64,000 nucleotides of DNA. Origin: Todiramphus chloris collaris. Lineage: Eukaryota; Chordata; Aves; Coraciiformes; Alcedinidae. Where the stretch lies: the NCBI GenBank assembly GCA_025345505.1, contig JANVCC010000106.1, forward strand, positions 11,601,902 through 11,665,901, written 5' to 3'. Below, one piece after another: positions 46,101-59,877 of the stretch. The translations under genes were made by a program, and so were the position numbers. Positions within the stretch are counted from its first letter, which is position 1. The number at the start of each line of letters is the position of its first letter. The notes beneath the pieces were generated by a model. That model was not told where the DNA came from. It searched no databases and was given only the letters and a program-made list of their open reading frames with translations.

Positions 46101-47479
46101 GCTGAAGAATGTGTGAATTGACTACATAAAAAAAACCTTTTCATGATGAGAATGGACCAACTCTGAATGCTCTGGCTCCCTCTGAAGTGACCATGTTTAG
46201 TTTTATGTGTAGAAAAGGAAAGATGTTTCAGAAAGTGAGATGCTTTCTTGATAAAAATGTCCCTTTAGAATTTTCCGTCATGGTAATGTGAGGTGTGGAG
46301 ACACAGCAAGTTCAGGCTGTACCAGATGGAACATTTTGCTAATTGGTTAGTTCTGCTTTTTTTTTATAGTTCTGGCCACCACTTGGCACCATGGCACAGA
46401 GAATTTTACATAAGATACAGCAGGGAAGTGTCTGCTTTTTATTATCCTGGAATAAGGAAATGGCTTTGATGAAATGAACCTTTTAGTGAGATTTTCTTAA
46501 ATTTTAACATGTTCTGAGATTTCCCTCTTTAACTCTGCAAGTGTATCAACTTCTTGAAGTTAAAATTAAAACTAGGTCTTTGGTTTTTTCTGGTAGTCTT
46601 AAGATCATGGCTAGTGATTCTGAAAGTGAAAAACTGCATTTCAGTAAATGTGCTGATAATAGATTTTGCTTGTGGCCTGTCATAACTACTGATTAATGGA
46701 TCTTTGGACAGGATGAGTGCACTCAATTCTACTAATTCAATAAAACAAGTGCTTTTGTGGCTAGTGGGACAAATTTCTTCTTGGAATTACTCCATACACT
46801 TAAATGCACTTTACAGCTGAGCTGAATTTGCTCCCTAAGGTCCTATTTGGAGAAAAATATTAATAATCTTTTTTTGTGTTATGATCACAAAATACAGAGA
46901 CATCTTTTTATTGTTATTATTGTATTTAAAGACACTGAAAAGTTCATAGTAACATAGACACTGAGAAATTCATGTTAACAACATATTCCCAAGCTCTGCA
47001 GGTCCTACTATAGGAAATAGATAGTGGGAAAGAAGGAAGTATCTTTTTTTTGCGGATGCAAACTTGCAGTGCACAATTTATGACAGAGATGAAAGTTACT
47101 TAACTAGTTCTTTCCTTAACTTGGTCATTCCTTCTGAACTTTTGTAAAGTATGTTTTCATTATTTAAAATGAAGACACAAGCTTACCAGAGGCTTTATGA
47201 GGAATGACTTGGGACTGGAAATGAACAATTTTAGAAAAAAAATTTCCAGTGAGAGTAGTGTAATTCACAGTTACTCAGTATACTTATGATAGGCTTGTAA
47301 CCCTGTATATTATATTCTGTTTCACTGAGTATTGTTAGAAAATAAAAATTATTAGAGAATTGGGAATCAAAATGTTTAAGAACATGAACCAGGTTAGATT
47401 TGTCCATAATATGGAGCTTGGCATTTGGATTGGATGAATCCATCTTTTTCAGTGCCATTTACAACACTGCATTCAACAA
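40131..47479. other. Gene-free AT-rich interval
   Basis: About 7.3 kb with no recognised exon. T/G-rich simple sequence lies at 43249-43322 and a T run at 43691-43704. The minus-strand ORF 43770-44135 (121 codons, basic and Ser/Thr-rich) has no recognised domain and its length is within chance. Confidence 0.5.
43249..43322. repeat. TTTGG/TTTTG-rich simple sequence
   Basis: Low-complexity T/G units over about 75 bp. ORFs on both strands here reflect composition only. Confidence 0.6.
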
Positions 47480-48158
47480 TCACTGAATCATAGAATAGTT
47501 TAGATTGGAAAGGACCTTTAAAAGTCACCTAGTCCAACCCTCCTGCAGTGAGCAGAGAAATATTTAACTAGATCAGTTTGCTCTAAGCCCCATCCAACCT
47601 GAACTTGCACATTTCCAGACATGGGGCATCTACCACATCTTTGGGCATCCTGTTCCTGTGTTTCACCACCCTCACTGTAAAAAATTTCTTTCTTATATCT
47701 AGTCTACATCTACTCTTTTAGTTTAAAACCATTACCCCTTGTCCTACTGAAACAGGCCCTGATAAAAAGTCTGTCCCCGTCTTTCTTAGAGGCCCTTTTA
47801 AATATTGAAAGACCACAATAAGGTCTCCATTGACCCTTCTCTTCTCCAGGCTGAATAACTTCAACTTTCTCATCCTTTCTTCACAGGAAGGGTGTTCCAT
47901 CCCTCTGACCATTTTTGTGTCCCTTTGGACCCCCTCCAATAGGTGCATTTCTTTCCTGTGCTGAGGCCTCCAGAGCTGGATGCTGTAGTCCAGGTGGGGT
48001 CTCACCAGAGCAGAGCAGAGTGGCAGAATTCCCTCCCTCAGCCTTCTGGCCATGATGGTTTTGATGCAGCCTTGGATGTGGCTGGGCCTTCTGGGCTGTG
48101 GCTGTGAGTGCACATTGCTAGCTTATGTCCATCTTTTCATCCACCAGTATCCCATGGT
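47480..48158 (-). mobile_element. CR1 3'-end fragment (CR1-E)
   Basis: A 680-bp inverted CR1 with the 3' signature TCATAGAATAGTTTAGATTGG (47488-47508), a different subfamily from the long copies. On the minus strand, 48113-47718 encodes the ORF2 C-terminal region ([14 protein letters not shown], then [13 protein letters not shown], then YLKG). It lacks the residues between the RT core and this region because of 5' truncation near 48158. Divergence suggests an older insertion. Confidence 0.9.
47718..48113 (-). pseudogene. CR1-E ORF2 C-terminal fragment
   Basis: A 131-codon open frame from the region following the reverse transcriptase domain of CR1 ORF2. The blocks [15 protein letters not shown] and FSLEKRRVNGDLI are clear family signatures. 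The catalytic RT motifs lie upstream and are absent. Not a functional protein. Confidence 0.85.
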
Positions 48159-50283
48159 ACCTTTGTCATTTGTACTTTAGCAAATGACCAAAGAGATACT
48201 GCCATCTCTCTTGAGCAAGATTTGCTCTTACGAGAACCAAAGGAGGCGTTACAAAAACCTCAGATAACCAATAGCATGCCCAAGTATGTAGTATGTTTGG
48301 GATAATTTGAACAGGAATAGTATCAAACATCAGACATTCATAAACTCTCTGTAGACAAACACTTATTACATTTCATGTTAGGTGTTTTTGTTTCCTCTCA
48401 GGCGTATCAGTTGACCTGCTAGTAGATGATTCCACCTACAGTGTATTTACATTTTCTAAAGGCATTCCCATTCTTGGTTTCTTGCAAATATTTTTCTGTT
48501 TTGATGGTGGTGGGAGGAAGCAAAGGACCTCTAGTCCTGTGGTGCAGTCAGTTTAAATATTTAAGTAGCACAATCAAATCAGAAATGAGACACTTAAAGC
48601 AACCATTGAACAAGAATGACTTCCTGCAGGAAGATATATTTGTGTTTGTATAGGCATATATTTATATGGCACACATTTATACGTTATTTATATTAGAAAG
48701 CATAAAATAAAATGCATATATCAACTATTAAGAGCTAGTTTTGACTTGTGTGTCCGGAAATTTAAAAGTGCTCCATTTTGTCCTGTTATCCTAACCAAAC
48801 ACTATCTCTGCTTATTGTTGCCTGATTACAGGCTGAGAGCTTTATTCATTCTCTGCTATTTGGGAATCCTCTTTGGGAATCTTCTTACTAAAGAGGACAG
48901 TCATGATAGTAACTTTATGGGGACCATAAAGCTCATTGGAAATAGATAATTGTGCATGAATTAAGATAACACGACTAATGCGTTTGTCTAATGCAAACTG
49001 GGTTCTAATCAGTTGTCTAGGAGGTAAACAAAGTTCATTTACCCACCTCAGTCTGCTGATTTATCTATTGTCTAGTGAACAGTTGTGCTTATGCTATCTA
49101 GAAACATTTGATCTTTAATTAGTTTTGTTTTGTCAGGTGGTGAAATGGAATGGCATCTTGTCTTCTCTCCATGACGCTACCACTTTGTGAAGCAATTTAA
49201 ATAAATTTAGAGAAGTCTCTTTGGTCTAGAAAAGGGACAGTTGCAGCAGAATATGATAGAAGCCTAAAATCTTGCCTGATGTGGAGAGGGATCAGCTGGT
49301 CACTGTTTCTTCTAATGCAAGCACTAGGGTTCACCAGTTGAAACTAGTAGGTGGCAAATTTGAAACATATGAAAGAATGTGGCTGTTCTTGCTACAGATT
49401 GCTGTGGTGGTAAAATTTTGCATTGATACAAGGAAGTCTGGAAGACATAATGAGAGAGAAATGCACGGAGAATAATTAAGTGCACAGAAACGATATCCCA
49501 ATCCCTAGTCTGCAAACTATTGGCTTTCTGAGCTGTGAGTATTAGGTTGAAGTAAGGAACTAGTTTACCCTGTTCTTACTCTCTTCCATGAAAATCCTTT
49601 TATGACCCTTGCTTTGGAGGAAGAGCAGATAGCTGGGAGAGTAAGAATATGGGTAGCAGAAACTGTAATATTTCTGCCTGGAAGAATGATCAACTTGTTC
49701 TTGGACAAACTGGTGATGAAAAGAACAGATTTATTTACCATATGATTTATAAGATACTTATAAACTTTAGCCAGTCAAGCTTTTGAAATATTTCTGAGAT
49801 AATAGTGAAGTTAAAAGAAAAAAGAAAAAAAAAAAAGTCAGTTGTCTGTAATCACTTTTCCTGTTCTGCAGTTCTTGGGCATATTATACTCGTGTTTTCA
49901 TTAATTCATTTTTCAAGAAAAATATGAAATACAAAGTATGCTTTTGTCAATCAGTAATTACATGCTTTGCTATCTATACCTTCTATATCGCTTTCTATAG
50001 GGGAAAAAGCCAGGGTATATTGAATTAAATCGGTTGAGTAATTGAACACCACAATGTGCTGCACAGAACCTGAAGAAGCAGTACAAAACACGTGCCCTGA
50101 ATAGGACACTGTCAAAGTGCTGTGAAAGAATTCAAATACCAGAGGGAAGAAAGCTTTGGAGTAGCTGCTTATCACAAATGCCTCTCTTTGCTCCTATTTA
50201 GAGATGCTTGCAGCTACTTTCCATTCAAGCCATACAAGATGCATAAAGAGAAGCAGATTGCTTACAGGCTAGTAATGTAACAC

Positions 50284-50307
50284 TTTTTTTTTTTTTTTTT
50301 TTTTTTT
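50284..50307. repeat. Poly-T run (T24)
   Basis: Twenty-four T followed by a CTT-rich stretch. A simple homopolymer. Confidence 0.8.
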
Positions 50308-52970
50308 CTTCTTTTTCTTCAGGAAGCACTGTATTAGCTGCCCTTTAATTCTGTACATGTCAGTACCTTGCCCAGCTAATACAGCCAACATGTTCTCACT
50401 GGCAAGCTTTAAGCAACATGAAAAAGCACTTTGGGAAAGCTTCGGTCAATTTGTCACAATGTTTTATAGTTTTGTCACCTTAGTCAGTAGAGACTGAGTC
50501 CTGCATGTCAAAATAAAAAGCAACAAGCTGGAACCCTTACAACTTTTATGTGTGCTAAATAGTCTGACATGCAAACACTATGTTAAAGGGCTGCCTAAAA
50601 TTGACTATGATATAGATTCTTCAAGGACTACATGGCAGATAGACCACCTGAAAAGCAAAGTAAGTATTGGGAGGTGATAGCTTTAATTTTGATAGCCAAG
50701 ATTATTTTTGCTTAGGTAAGTCTTTGTAACTTCTTTTAAAGATAAGCAAACCAAGTTAAGTAAAACAAAAACTGCACTCAATTCCTGTAAATGCTTGCAC
50801 AAATAAGGTGAGATAATGTATCGCTGAACAAATGATTTGTGATAATTCTTAGAAGTAAAATAGCTAATGTGAAAATTTGTAAAACTGGTGCCTTTTGTTT
50901 TAATAGTGTTATTTAATAGGAATATGGAACTACTGATTATAAGGGCTTTTAGGATTTTTTTCTAAGATGAGTGTGGTTTGTATGTATTTGTATGAAAGTA
51001 GTATCACTACCATAGCATAAAACTACAGACATGAACTAAGTGCCACAGTAATTCTCGAAACATTATTGAGGGAACACTGTCGGGATGTTTTTCTCCTATT
51101 CTGAATCCACGTATTCAAGGAGTATTTGGTTTTATCTAAGTCTGAAATGGGCTGTCCCTCTTCATGCTCCAGAGTCCTATAAGACCTTAGTGGGAAGTGG
51201 CTCTTACTGAAAGTCAAGAAGATAAAAAGGAAGGTGTTATTTTGTGACTTGATTTGGATGAAACAGGATGAAGCAATACGCAAGGGAAACTCTGAGTGTG
51301 CATCAGAGAGATCCAAGGGTAGGTTTCCAAAGTCAGTAATTTGTTTTTTTAAACCATCATGCTTCTTATCCTTTGTCTTAACTGTTCATAAAACACCCAG
51401 AACAACTTTTCCTTTATTTTTCCCCAGTAATACTAATTATAAAGTAATGTTTCTTATTGGATTGTTGCAGTATGTTGTACTCAAGTTTTACTGTTCTTAT
51501 GGAGTCTCCCACAGCTACCTTCCTGTATTCTGACAACCTTGCTGTACTTGTACCAGAGGAATTGAATTTTCATTTCTTTCTTTGTTTCATACAGAAAACT
51601 GTTCCAAGATAGAATTGCAAAATTTCTTGACCTTGACACAGTGACCTGTCAGCTTTTGTGTTCAGACAGTGCTTGGGTTGCACTTGCTCTCTAGCTGATA
51701 TTCCATTTTCCGATACAGTACTTGGTCCTGTGCCCTATCTGTTTTTCAGTGAGAAAGCAACATTTATGTGTTTTCACCATTCTCTAATTCTTTGCAGTTC
51801 TGAAACTGAAATTCAACTTCAAGGCATGAAATGTCTGCAGGTCCTGTAAAACAGCATATACAGGTGTTCATGGCCACAGAGCAGTCTGTTCCCCAATCAC
51901 TTGCCCTATGGGGGCATGAAATGTAAGCTGTATGAAATATAGTTGTCAATCAGTAATTGATTTACTGATTTTACAGCACATTACCGTTTTGTTAATAACA
52001 TTATCTAGAATTCAAAGTGACATCCAGCACAGAAACAAGAAATCCCAAAGGTCAGGAAGGATGAAGCGACTACAAAAATTTAAAATGTATTGCCCTTGTG
52101 GAAGGTCTGCTTCACTTCACGTGTTGCTTGTACTTTATTCCTAATTTATTGTCTGTGTTGCAATTGTCATGGAGAGAAAAAGCAGAATAGAATGATAATT
52201 GTTGTCAGGGGTTTAATTTTTTTTTCTTCTCTGATTATTGATAGTGTTTACAAAAACAAAAGTAACAGCACTAAAAAAAACATAATTAATAGGCACTGTC
52301 ATTAAAATGATACTATTTTTGGAAGCTTGGTTCCACTTGAAATTAATCTGGAATTGGAGATGAATATGTCAATGGGAGGAAAAAAATAATGACTGAATGT
52401 GATTTACTCTTGTTAGCAATATATTCCGCATGTTTAAAAATGCAAGCATACCAAATCTAAACACCTGCAAATTTTAGCATGTTTAAAGTATAATGATTAA
52501 TGTAGGTATTTAGCATAATGACTAAAATAGTTGCACAAAGTACTTTATTTATAGCAACATTTGGAATTAGGTTGTTGAACATTGGTTATTTCAGCCAGGA
52601 ATGTCCTGTAGAGCAAACCCATGTGAAATTAATTCTCCAGTTAATGAATTTACATATCATGCTTTTTGTATGAAAAGTAAAAAGGATTTTCTTGGCAAGG
52701 TTTTTTACTATTAATTTTGGTTTTAAGGAAACAGTAGAACATAACTCTCCTTTGCCTTATTTAACTCTTAAACTCTGTGATTGTATCATCAGTGAACAAA
52801 TATCACAGTTATTTTCCAGCTGGGACTTCCCAAATATTATTATTTCATGGGAATTACTTCATATACTTATGGTCATGAAGATGCTTCTGTTTCTTGTAGC
52901 TCTTCTGCTCTTTCCCCTTCCTCTCTCCTCCCTCCCCCAAAAGAAGAAAAACCCAACAATATCTAGCATT

Positions 52971-52985
52971 AAAAAAAAAAAAAAA
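52971..52985. repeat. Poly-A run (A15)
   Basis: Fifteen A after a C-rich and A-rich segment. No processed pseudogene was recognised upstream. Confidence 0.7.
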
Positions 52986-55900
52986 GAACATGAAGTAGTC
53001 CTCAAAATGAATCAAGTTCATTCTTTGCAAATTAAATATTATCGAGTCCCTTAGTAAGTTTTCTCTTTCTTTTAGCAATGTTAAATTAATTCCAGAGATG
53101 ATTGTGCCTGGTGCACAAGGCACAGTATGATGAAGACTAGTTCAGCAGTCTAGTGGCTGGTAAAGGTATGCACAGGTCATAAATCAAGGTTCTAGACAAA
53201 GCTTTTCATGTTGAAGAAAACTCATTTGCCACCATTTTGAGTACCAAATATAGGAAGGGAATTATGTATTTAGATAACATAAAGATTTTTATGAGCTCTA
53301 CTGAAGTAGTTTCTAACTCCATGGAGGGGCTGAAGTTTTTGTATGCAAAGTTTCAGTCCTAATTTCTGCCCCTATTCATGCACAGGACATTGTCTCGGAG
53401 AATGGGCAACTTGTGGTCAAATGTTAGTTCCTCTGCTTGGTTTGGATCAGACTGCTGAACTCAGGTTTCCTACTTAGCAAGGGCTGTTGTGATGACTGAT
53501 CTGTTGAGTTAAAAAGAATTGTTCCTGGCCTCCATTCTTCTTTTCCATGTGACCTAGGTGAGATATTCTGTAGATTTAATTCATACCTATACTCTCTACA
53601 AGGCCTGTAGCTTTTGTGATTTCATTTGTGGATACACAAGCTTCTCTTGCACTGTTTGAGGAGTCTGGGTGCTGATCACAGGGCTCTGGGTTTCCCTTGG
53701 TGAAAGGACAATTTTGACATCCAGATGGCTTTGTCCCTGGGGAAAGATAGCTTCACTTTAATAGGAAGGCTTGGTCTACCCTTGGTAAAACAAAATATCT
53801 GATTTGAAAACGCCATACTCTGGGTGATAAATATCTTGTTGATTTAAATGTAGTTTATAACTGTTTGGATGAGGGTGACTACCAAGGAAGAACACCATTT
53901 CAATCTCCAAAATACCTCAAGAGAAATAGGGAAGTTGTGAAAATTAGTGCAGGTAATACCACCCAATCTCTTATATGCAAATCATTTTGTCAAAAGTGAA
54001 GGGATGAAGAATCTGTCATGTGGGAGATAAGTAACTGTGATTCTGGGATCTGATATATTGGACTGACTGCTGAGCTAAGTCAGTGAAACACTGTTAGTAT
54101 TCTACTTTTTAATATATTAGATTTAGTAGATTAATAAATGTGTAGTAGTAATGATAACAATGCATTACTGTCCTTTATGGCAGTTTGTTTGCCTTTATGT
54201 AAGGGTGGTGGTGATGCAAGCCAAATTCGTAAAGAATATAGTATCTGGATGAGCTCAAGTTTTAAGTATTTACTACTGTGAAAACAAATCATTCATCACC
54301 AGTAGAGCTGAGGTTAGGTTACAAAGAGATGTGTTTCACCTTCTTTCCTCTTAACTGTCAAATAAAGTTAAATACTAATATATGCTTCTGTTTTCAGAGG
54401 TGCTTTATTTGTTTGTAAGAAATTGTTGTCACTCTTATTTTTCAGAAGATGCAGAAGAGATTTTTTTGTGCAGCAGTTCACACTTCGCTGTTGAAGCAGG
54501 GAAACAGAAGCTGTTCAAGTCCTGTATGTCTTATGCTCAAGCAGCTGAAGTGTTTCTATACCCCTTAGAAACACGAGTAAAAGAATTGCTTTTGATCAGC
54601 AAACACCAATTTGTTGAAATGGTACCACCAGGCATAGACAGACAGGCCCATAACAGAATTTCTTTAGAAGGAGATGGATTCTGATTCCAGACAAATGGGT
54701 AGCTTACTAGTTGTATCTAACCATCAAAGGAACCTAGGATGAATTTGTTTGATGTTTTACTGAACACAGGATTTGAAGTCAGGTTATTTCTAGTTGAATG
54801 TTTAACTCCTTGTCACTGAATAGTTAAACAAAGGCTTGGCATCCCTTGAGCAGGACACTTACTGGAATAGGAGACTGTGATGTTCTAAATTGGTCAGAAT
54901 AAATCAAATATGTAGATAGAATTTGAATGCTGTTGTCGCCAGGCTACTGCTTGATTCTTGCATGCCTCTTTTTTGCAACTGATGAAGGTTTTCCCCCTAA
55001 AGAACATAATTCCCAAAGTACTTGGAATATAGGTCATAGGTTTCTTATCCTATCTTATTATGTGTGCAAGGCCTATGGATGTTTCTTATGGCAAGCTCAC
55101 ATGTCACTTTTGGACCTTCCAATGACACACCAAAAGCAATTTCATGGTAGGGAAATATAGTAAAGATTTTTGCCTGGCCTATACATGACCCTCTTTGTTA
55201 AGTCCAGGATTTGATTGTCAGTTCAGAAGAATTTAAAGCCCTCCTTTTTTAAGCTGTGTCTTAACAGCCTATATTAAAGGCTGATTTTGGAGAAGCAACA
55301 TCCATAATGTGATGTTTTAGTAGGCATTTAGAGTGTAAAGCGTGAACTTGTGAAACATTCTTTTACCTTACAGAATGAATTTTAAAAGGTAATATTTCAA
55401 ATACATTTCCTTTTATTTTTTCATGATTTTCCTGTGAGCTTTCTAATGTGCCTGAATGTTAATCTAGAACATACACTCTGGTTTCTAAGAAAATACATTT
55501 CTTTTAAATTATTTCACATTTCTTAGCAATGTCATTTTATTTTAGAGTACAGCTTATCACAGCATGATTGCTTTTGAACCATTGTAACACAAATACAAAT
55601 GTGGTGCCATATAACATGACTAATTCAGCACAATCTGATGTGTAATGAGTGTAGTACTTCACAATATGAATGCTTTTTATAAGAAATAAAAATTCAAGTG
55701 CAATTTTGGAAGGTAATTAGTAAGTAAAATAACCTGAAAGGGACACTGTTTCTTGGGAGCAAACAATGGCTGTTCAAGACTTGGTAATGTACATCTCACA
55801 TACTTGCAGACTATGCAGTTGGTGCTGTGGGTAAAAGAAGTGGAAGAATTGATGGAAAAACGGGAAAATAAATGTCTTTGCTTTGGAGAAGACAATAGGA

Positions 55901-58388
55901 TATTGTTTGAAGATAACAAAGGAAAAGATTTGCTGGAATTTGTTATTTAGAGCTAAGCGTCTCCTGTATGCTGAGATTTATTTGGAAAGATAGGTAAACA
56001 GAAAATTGTTTATGCTCTTACCCAGTCCTTCAGATCTGACACATGATTTTGAAAACTATCTTGTAAAAAGTAAAAAAAGCCCCAAACTTTAAATCAGAGT
56101 TTTATACAGGGGAAAACAAGAATCTGTGTTCAGAATACAGTGTCTTATTACAGTCTTCTTGTGAAAGGGTTTATGTCAGTTCTCAACAGCAGCAAATTTG
56201 GCATTTCGCTTGAAGTTTCAAACCTAAGCAAAAATCCTCTGAACTTCAACTTCCCCAAAGATGAAGGTCAAAGCAGCCCAGGAGAAAAGCTGTGAGTGGT
56301 GAGGAGAGGTTGGCAAAAAAGGCATTCCTACAGTTCCTGGAAAATAAAAACCCCATGGTCAGATTGGATGATCATTACTTCTACCTCATATTCATCATAT
56401 ATGATGTGAAATATGGAGGGGACTTGAAAAACCCACTGAAAGGGAACATGCCCATGATCTTTCTCAAGCCCTGCAGGCCTTGACTGGAAAAAGCTTTCCA
56501 GCTCATTGCAGCATCACTGATCTACTGAGCTCTGCATCTGTGAGACTACCATGGGAAGAAAAGAATCAGAACTGGGCACCACACCAATACCATGCTAACA
56601 CACTATACTTCAGGCTTGAAAGCTGTTTTTATTCTAAGCCTTGACATGCAAATATTCTTGTCAGTTGTTGCCTAGTACCATAAAGCAGCCACATTCAAGG
56701 CTGACTTTTATTTCACAGATTACTTTTGTGTTTGAAGAGTGCACTTCAAATATTAGTAAACATAAGTATCAAATGCAGATTTGAATAGCTGGTATTTTAC
56801 CTTACAGATCAAACACTGTGTTTAGAAGCAGAATTACCTACCAAGTAAAGGTAACTTTGTACATTTTGCAGCCTTAAAAGGCACTTAAATAAGACTTATC
56901 GTCTAATAGTGCAAGGAGATGGCCTTTAAGCACCTAAGAGAATGCACAGAAAAGGTTGTCTTCTCTATTTTATACTCAAGCTGTTTCAAAAAATAGCATC
57001 CCAGGTGTGTGAGAACATTGGGTAATCCCTAGAATTGCAGAAATTGTAGCAAATTTAAAAATGAGATGCACCTACTAGGTAGTCATGCTAATACAGCAAA
57101 GCAAGGTCTGGGATGGAAGGGGTATTGTGGCTATGGTTGTCTCAAGGACAAGTAATTAGCAACTAGTTTTCCAGACGCTGAAAAACGCTGGGCTCTGGAG
57201 CCAACATACAGGCTCTTCAAGTTCAGCAAGGTCAACAAAGCCCAGAGTTCAGCTGAAATTAGTAAGGCTTAGAGATACAGCTAGATGAATAATTTCTTTG
57301 GGTGTTTTACTGACTATGTGACGTTTTTTAATCCTTTTCAGTGTCAATATGCCATTTTCCTGCTTTATACTCTACACACCAGTATCCTTTTTTGTTTCTC
57401 TGGGTGTACTGGTGTCCCTGCAAGGGTCCTGCTGAGCTGACCTCACTTGTATTGCCCTGCTGCATGGGTCAATGGGACTCAAAATATGGTGGGCTTTCAT
57501 TACAGGTGCCAAATCAGGTTATTTTACTCTGCAGCTGTCTGAGTACACAAGTGTTTTGGGAAGCCAGGAGTGTCTGGCCGTGTAATAGCACTTGGCTGCA
57601 CAGTAACTACATAAATAGTAAAATAAAAGAAGGATTCATAGTCTGAGCCTCTTGGAGGCTGTGTGGTCCTGAATCTTACTAAGGGTTCTCCTTGCCACCC
57701 AGCCCCAGGTGCTTTCCAGCTGAAGAAATCCATATGGTTGTTTTCTTCTTTTTGTTCTGTGAATAAATTAACCATCACAATTACTTATATACTTATTCTG
57801 GCATCTTCAATACATGAACATGCAAAGTGAGATTTTGTGTGTGCATTCAGTAAGAAATAAATTAGCTCTAAAGTGAAAGAGATGTTATTTTCATGAAACA
57901 TCTGTCTTTCTATATTAGCATTTATGCTGAACAGCAAACCTTAGAAAATGATTTAACTACCTTTGGATATATATTTTCATAGTTAGCAAAGGATGAGACA
58001 TCTGATTTTTGCTTTATACTGTTCATCCCTCCTGTATCTTGCGTAGAATTTAAATGCACATTATTACTGTTCTCAGTTATTTTCTAGAATGTTTTCATTT
58101 AATTCCTGTCCATTCTCCCCTGTGGCCTCCAAAGAAAATAGGTGGGCAGACAAACTATAAAGTAGGAAAATAGTCTGTGTCAGCTCTTCTGATTGTGTCA
58201 GGTGCACTGCAGAAAAAAAATAATATACTTCATTATCTCCTTGTTCAAATGGAATACTAATCAATATCAAGCACTGAAAGAATAGTATTTGACAAATACA
58301 GGGTGCTACTGACAGTCCACTTTTTAAAGTGATCATTTATTAATAAAAATTTTGGGAAATTATTATTTTAATATTTTTTTTTAATTGC

Positions 58389-58550
58389 AGAATCACAGAA
58401 TAGTAGGAGTTGGAAGGGACCTTTGGAGACCATCTAGTCCAACCCCCTGCCACAGCAGGGTCAACAAGAACAGGTTGCACAGGAATGCATCTGGGCAAGT
58501 TTTTAATATCCCAGAGAAAGAAACTCTACAGCATCTCTGGGCAGCCTAGT
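58389..58550 (-). mobile_element. CR1 3'-end fragment (CR1-F)
   Basis: A 160-bp inverted CR1 3' end: AGAATCACAGAATAG, then GTTGGAAGGGACCTTTGG and CATCTAGTCCAACCCCCTGC, ending at GGGCAGCCTAG. It lies head-to-head with the CR1 at 58710-59877, the truncated 5' ends facing each other across 160 bp. Confidence 0.9.
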
Positions 58551-58665
58551 TAAGTTTGGTTAAGTATTTAAGAACACTATGTTACTACATATGCCCTTGA
58601 AAAGGAGCACATATCCTTTGACCTTCTTTTACTGTACCTGAAAAAAAAACAAAACCCAAACCCTG

Positions 58666-58709
58666 CCCCCCCCCCCCCAAAAAAAAAAAAAAAAAAAAAG
58701 AAAAGAAAA
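58666..58709. repeat. Poly-C13 / poly-A21 / (AAAAG)n tract
   Basis: Thirteen C (58666-58678), then twenty-one A (58679-58699), then GAAAAGAAAAG, directly at the truncated 5' end of the plus-strand CR1 that follows. It is a likely length-variable or error-prone site. Confidence 0.85.
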
Positions 58710-59877
58710 GTGGGTCACAGCATCAGTGGATAAGGGAAATGCAGCTGACATCATCTTCTTGGACTTGTGCAAAGTGATTCAACACTGTCCTACACAACAT
58801 CCTGGTCTCTAAATTGGAAGGACACAGATTTGATGAAGGCACCACTTGGTGGATAAGGAATTGGCTAGATGGCTACTCTCAATCAATGCAATGAATGCAT
58901 TGTAATCAATGGCTCAATGTCCAAGTGAAGAACAGTGACAAGTGGAGTCCCTCAGGGACCAGTCTTGTTTAACATCTTTGTCAGTGACACAGACAGTGGC
59001 ATTGAGTGCACACTCAGCAGGTTTGCTGACGACACCAAGCTGTGTGGAGCAGTTGACACGCTGGAGGGAAGGGATGCCATTCTGAGGGCCCTTGACATGC
59101 TGGAGAGATGTGCCTATGCCAACCAAGTGCAAGGTCCTGTACCTGGGGTGGGACAATCCCCAAGCACAAATACAGTCTGGGTGATGCATGGATTGAGAAC
59201 AGCCCTGCAGAAAAGGACTTGGGGGTGCTGGTTTATGAAGCACTTAACATGAGCTGGCAATGTGTTCTGGAAGTCCAAAAAGCCAACCGTATTTTGGGAT
59301 GCATCAAAAGATGCTTGTCCAGCAGGTCAAGGGAGGTGATTCTGCCCCTCTACTCTGTTCTTGTGAGACTTCACATGGAATACTGCATTCAGCTCTGGAG
59401 CCCCAACATGGATCTACTGGAGTGGGTCCAGAGGACGGCCACAAAGGTGATCAGAGGGCTACAGCACCTTCCCTGTGAGGACAGGATGAGGGAGTTGAGT
59501 CTGTTCAGCAGGGAGAAGAGAAGACTCTGGGAAGACCTTATAGTGGCCTTCCAGAACCTGAAGGGGGCCTACAGGAAAGCTGGAGAGGGACTTTTTGTAA
59601 GGGTATATGGTGATAGGACAAGGGGAAATGGTTTTAAACTAGAGCAGCCTAGATTTAGATTAGACATTAGGAAGAAGTTCTTTACTATGAGGGTGGTGAG
59701 ACACTGGAACAGGTTGCCCAGAAAAGTTGTGGATGCCTCATCACTCAAAGTAAGACCTGGCTGTATATGGCTCTGAGCAACCTGGTCAAGTGGGAGGTAT
59801 CCCTGCCCATGGTAGAGGGACTGGAACTAGATGTTCATTAAGGTCCCTTCCAATTCAAGCCATTCTATGATTCTGTC
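58710..59877 (+). mobile_element. CR1 LINE, 5'-truncated copy (CR1-G)
   Basis: A 1.17-kb CR1 starting inside the reverse transcriptase, just before motif A (58767-58781, degenerate FLDLCK), and running through FADD, the C-terminal region and the 3' UTR to CATTCTATGATTCTGTC at 59861-59877. Several stops lie in the first 220 bp, after which two overlapping frames (58935-59252 and 59108-59776) cover the rest. This copy is older than the one at 6327-9735. Confidence 0.93.
58935..59776 (+). pseudogene. CR1-G ORF2 reverse transcriptase and C-terminal part (broken)
   Basis: The first frame shows [14 protein letters not shown] and FADDTKL at about 59019-59040, so the catalytic FADD is kept. A frameshift near 59110-59215 moves homology to the second frame, with [52 protein letters not shown] and HWNRLPRKVV. 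The frame ends at a TGA after GCIWL, where relatives continue a few residues. A small deletion removed the thumb linker. Non-functional. Confidence 0.88.

Larger units (their letters stand above)
48159..58388. other. Gene-free AT-rich interval
   Basis: About 10.2 kb, the longest stretch without a recognised transposon. It holds a T24 run (50284-50307) and an A15 run (52971-52985). ORFs such as 54382-54684 (+, 100 codons) and 55753-55950 (+) show no family signature. Old transposon relics or conserved non-coding elements could be present but cannot be seen by eye. Confidence 0.5.

Noticed and set aside
54382..54684. 100-codon plus-strand ORF
   Set aside because: No family signature and length within chance expectation for AT-rich DNA.
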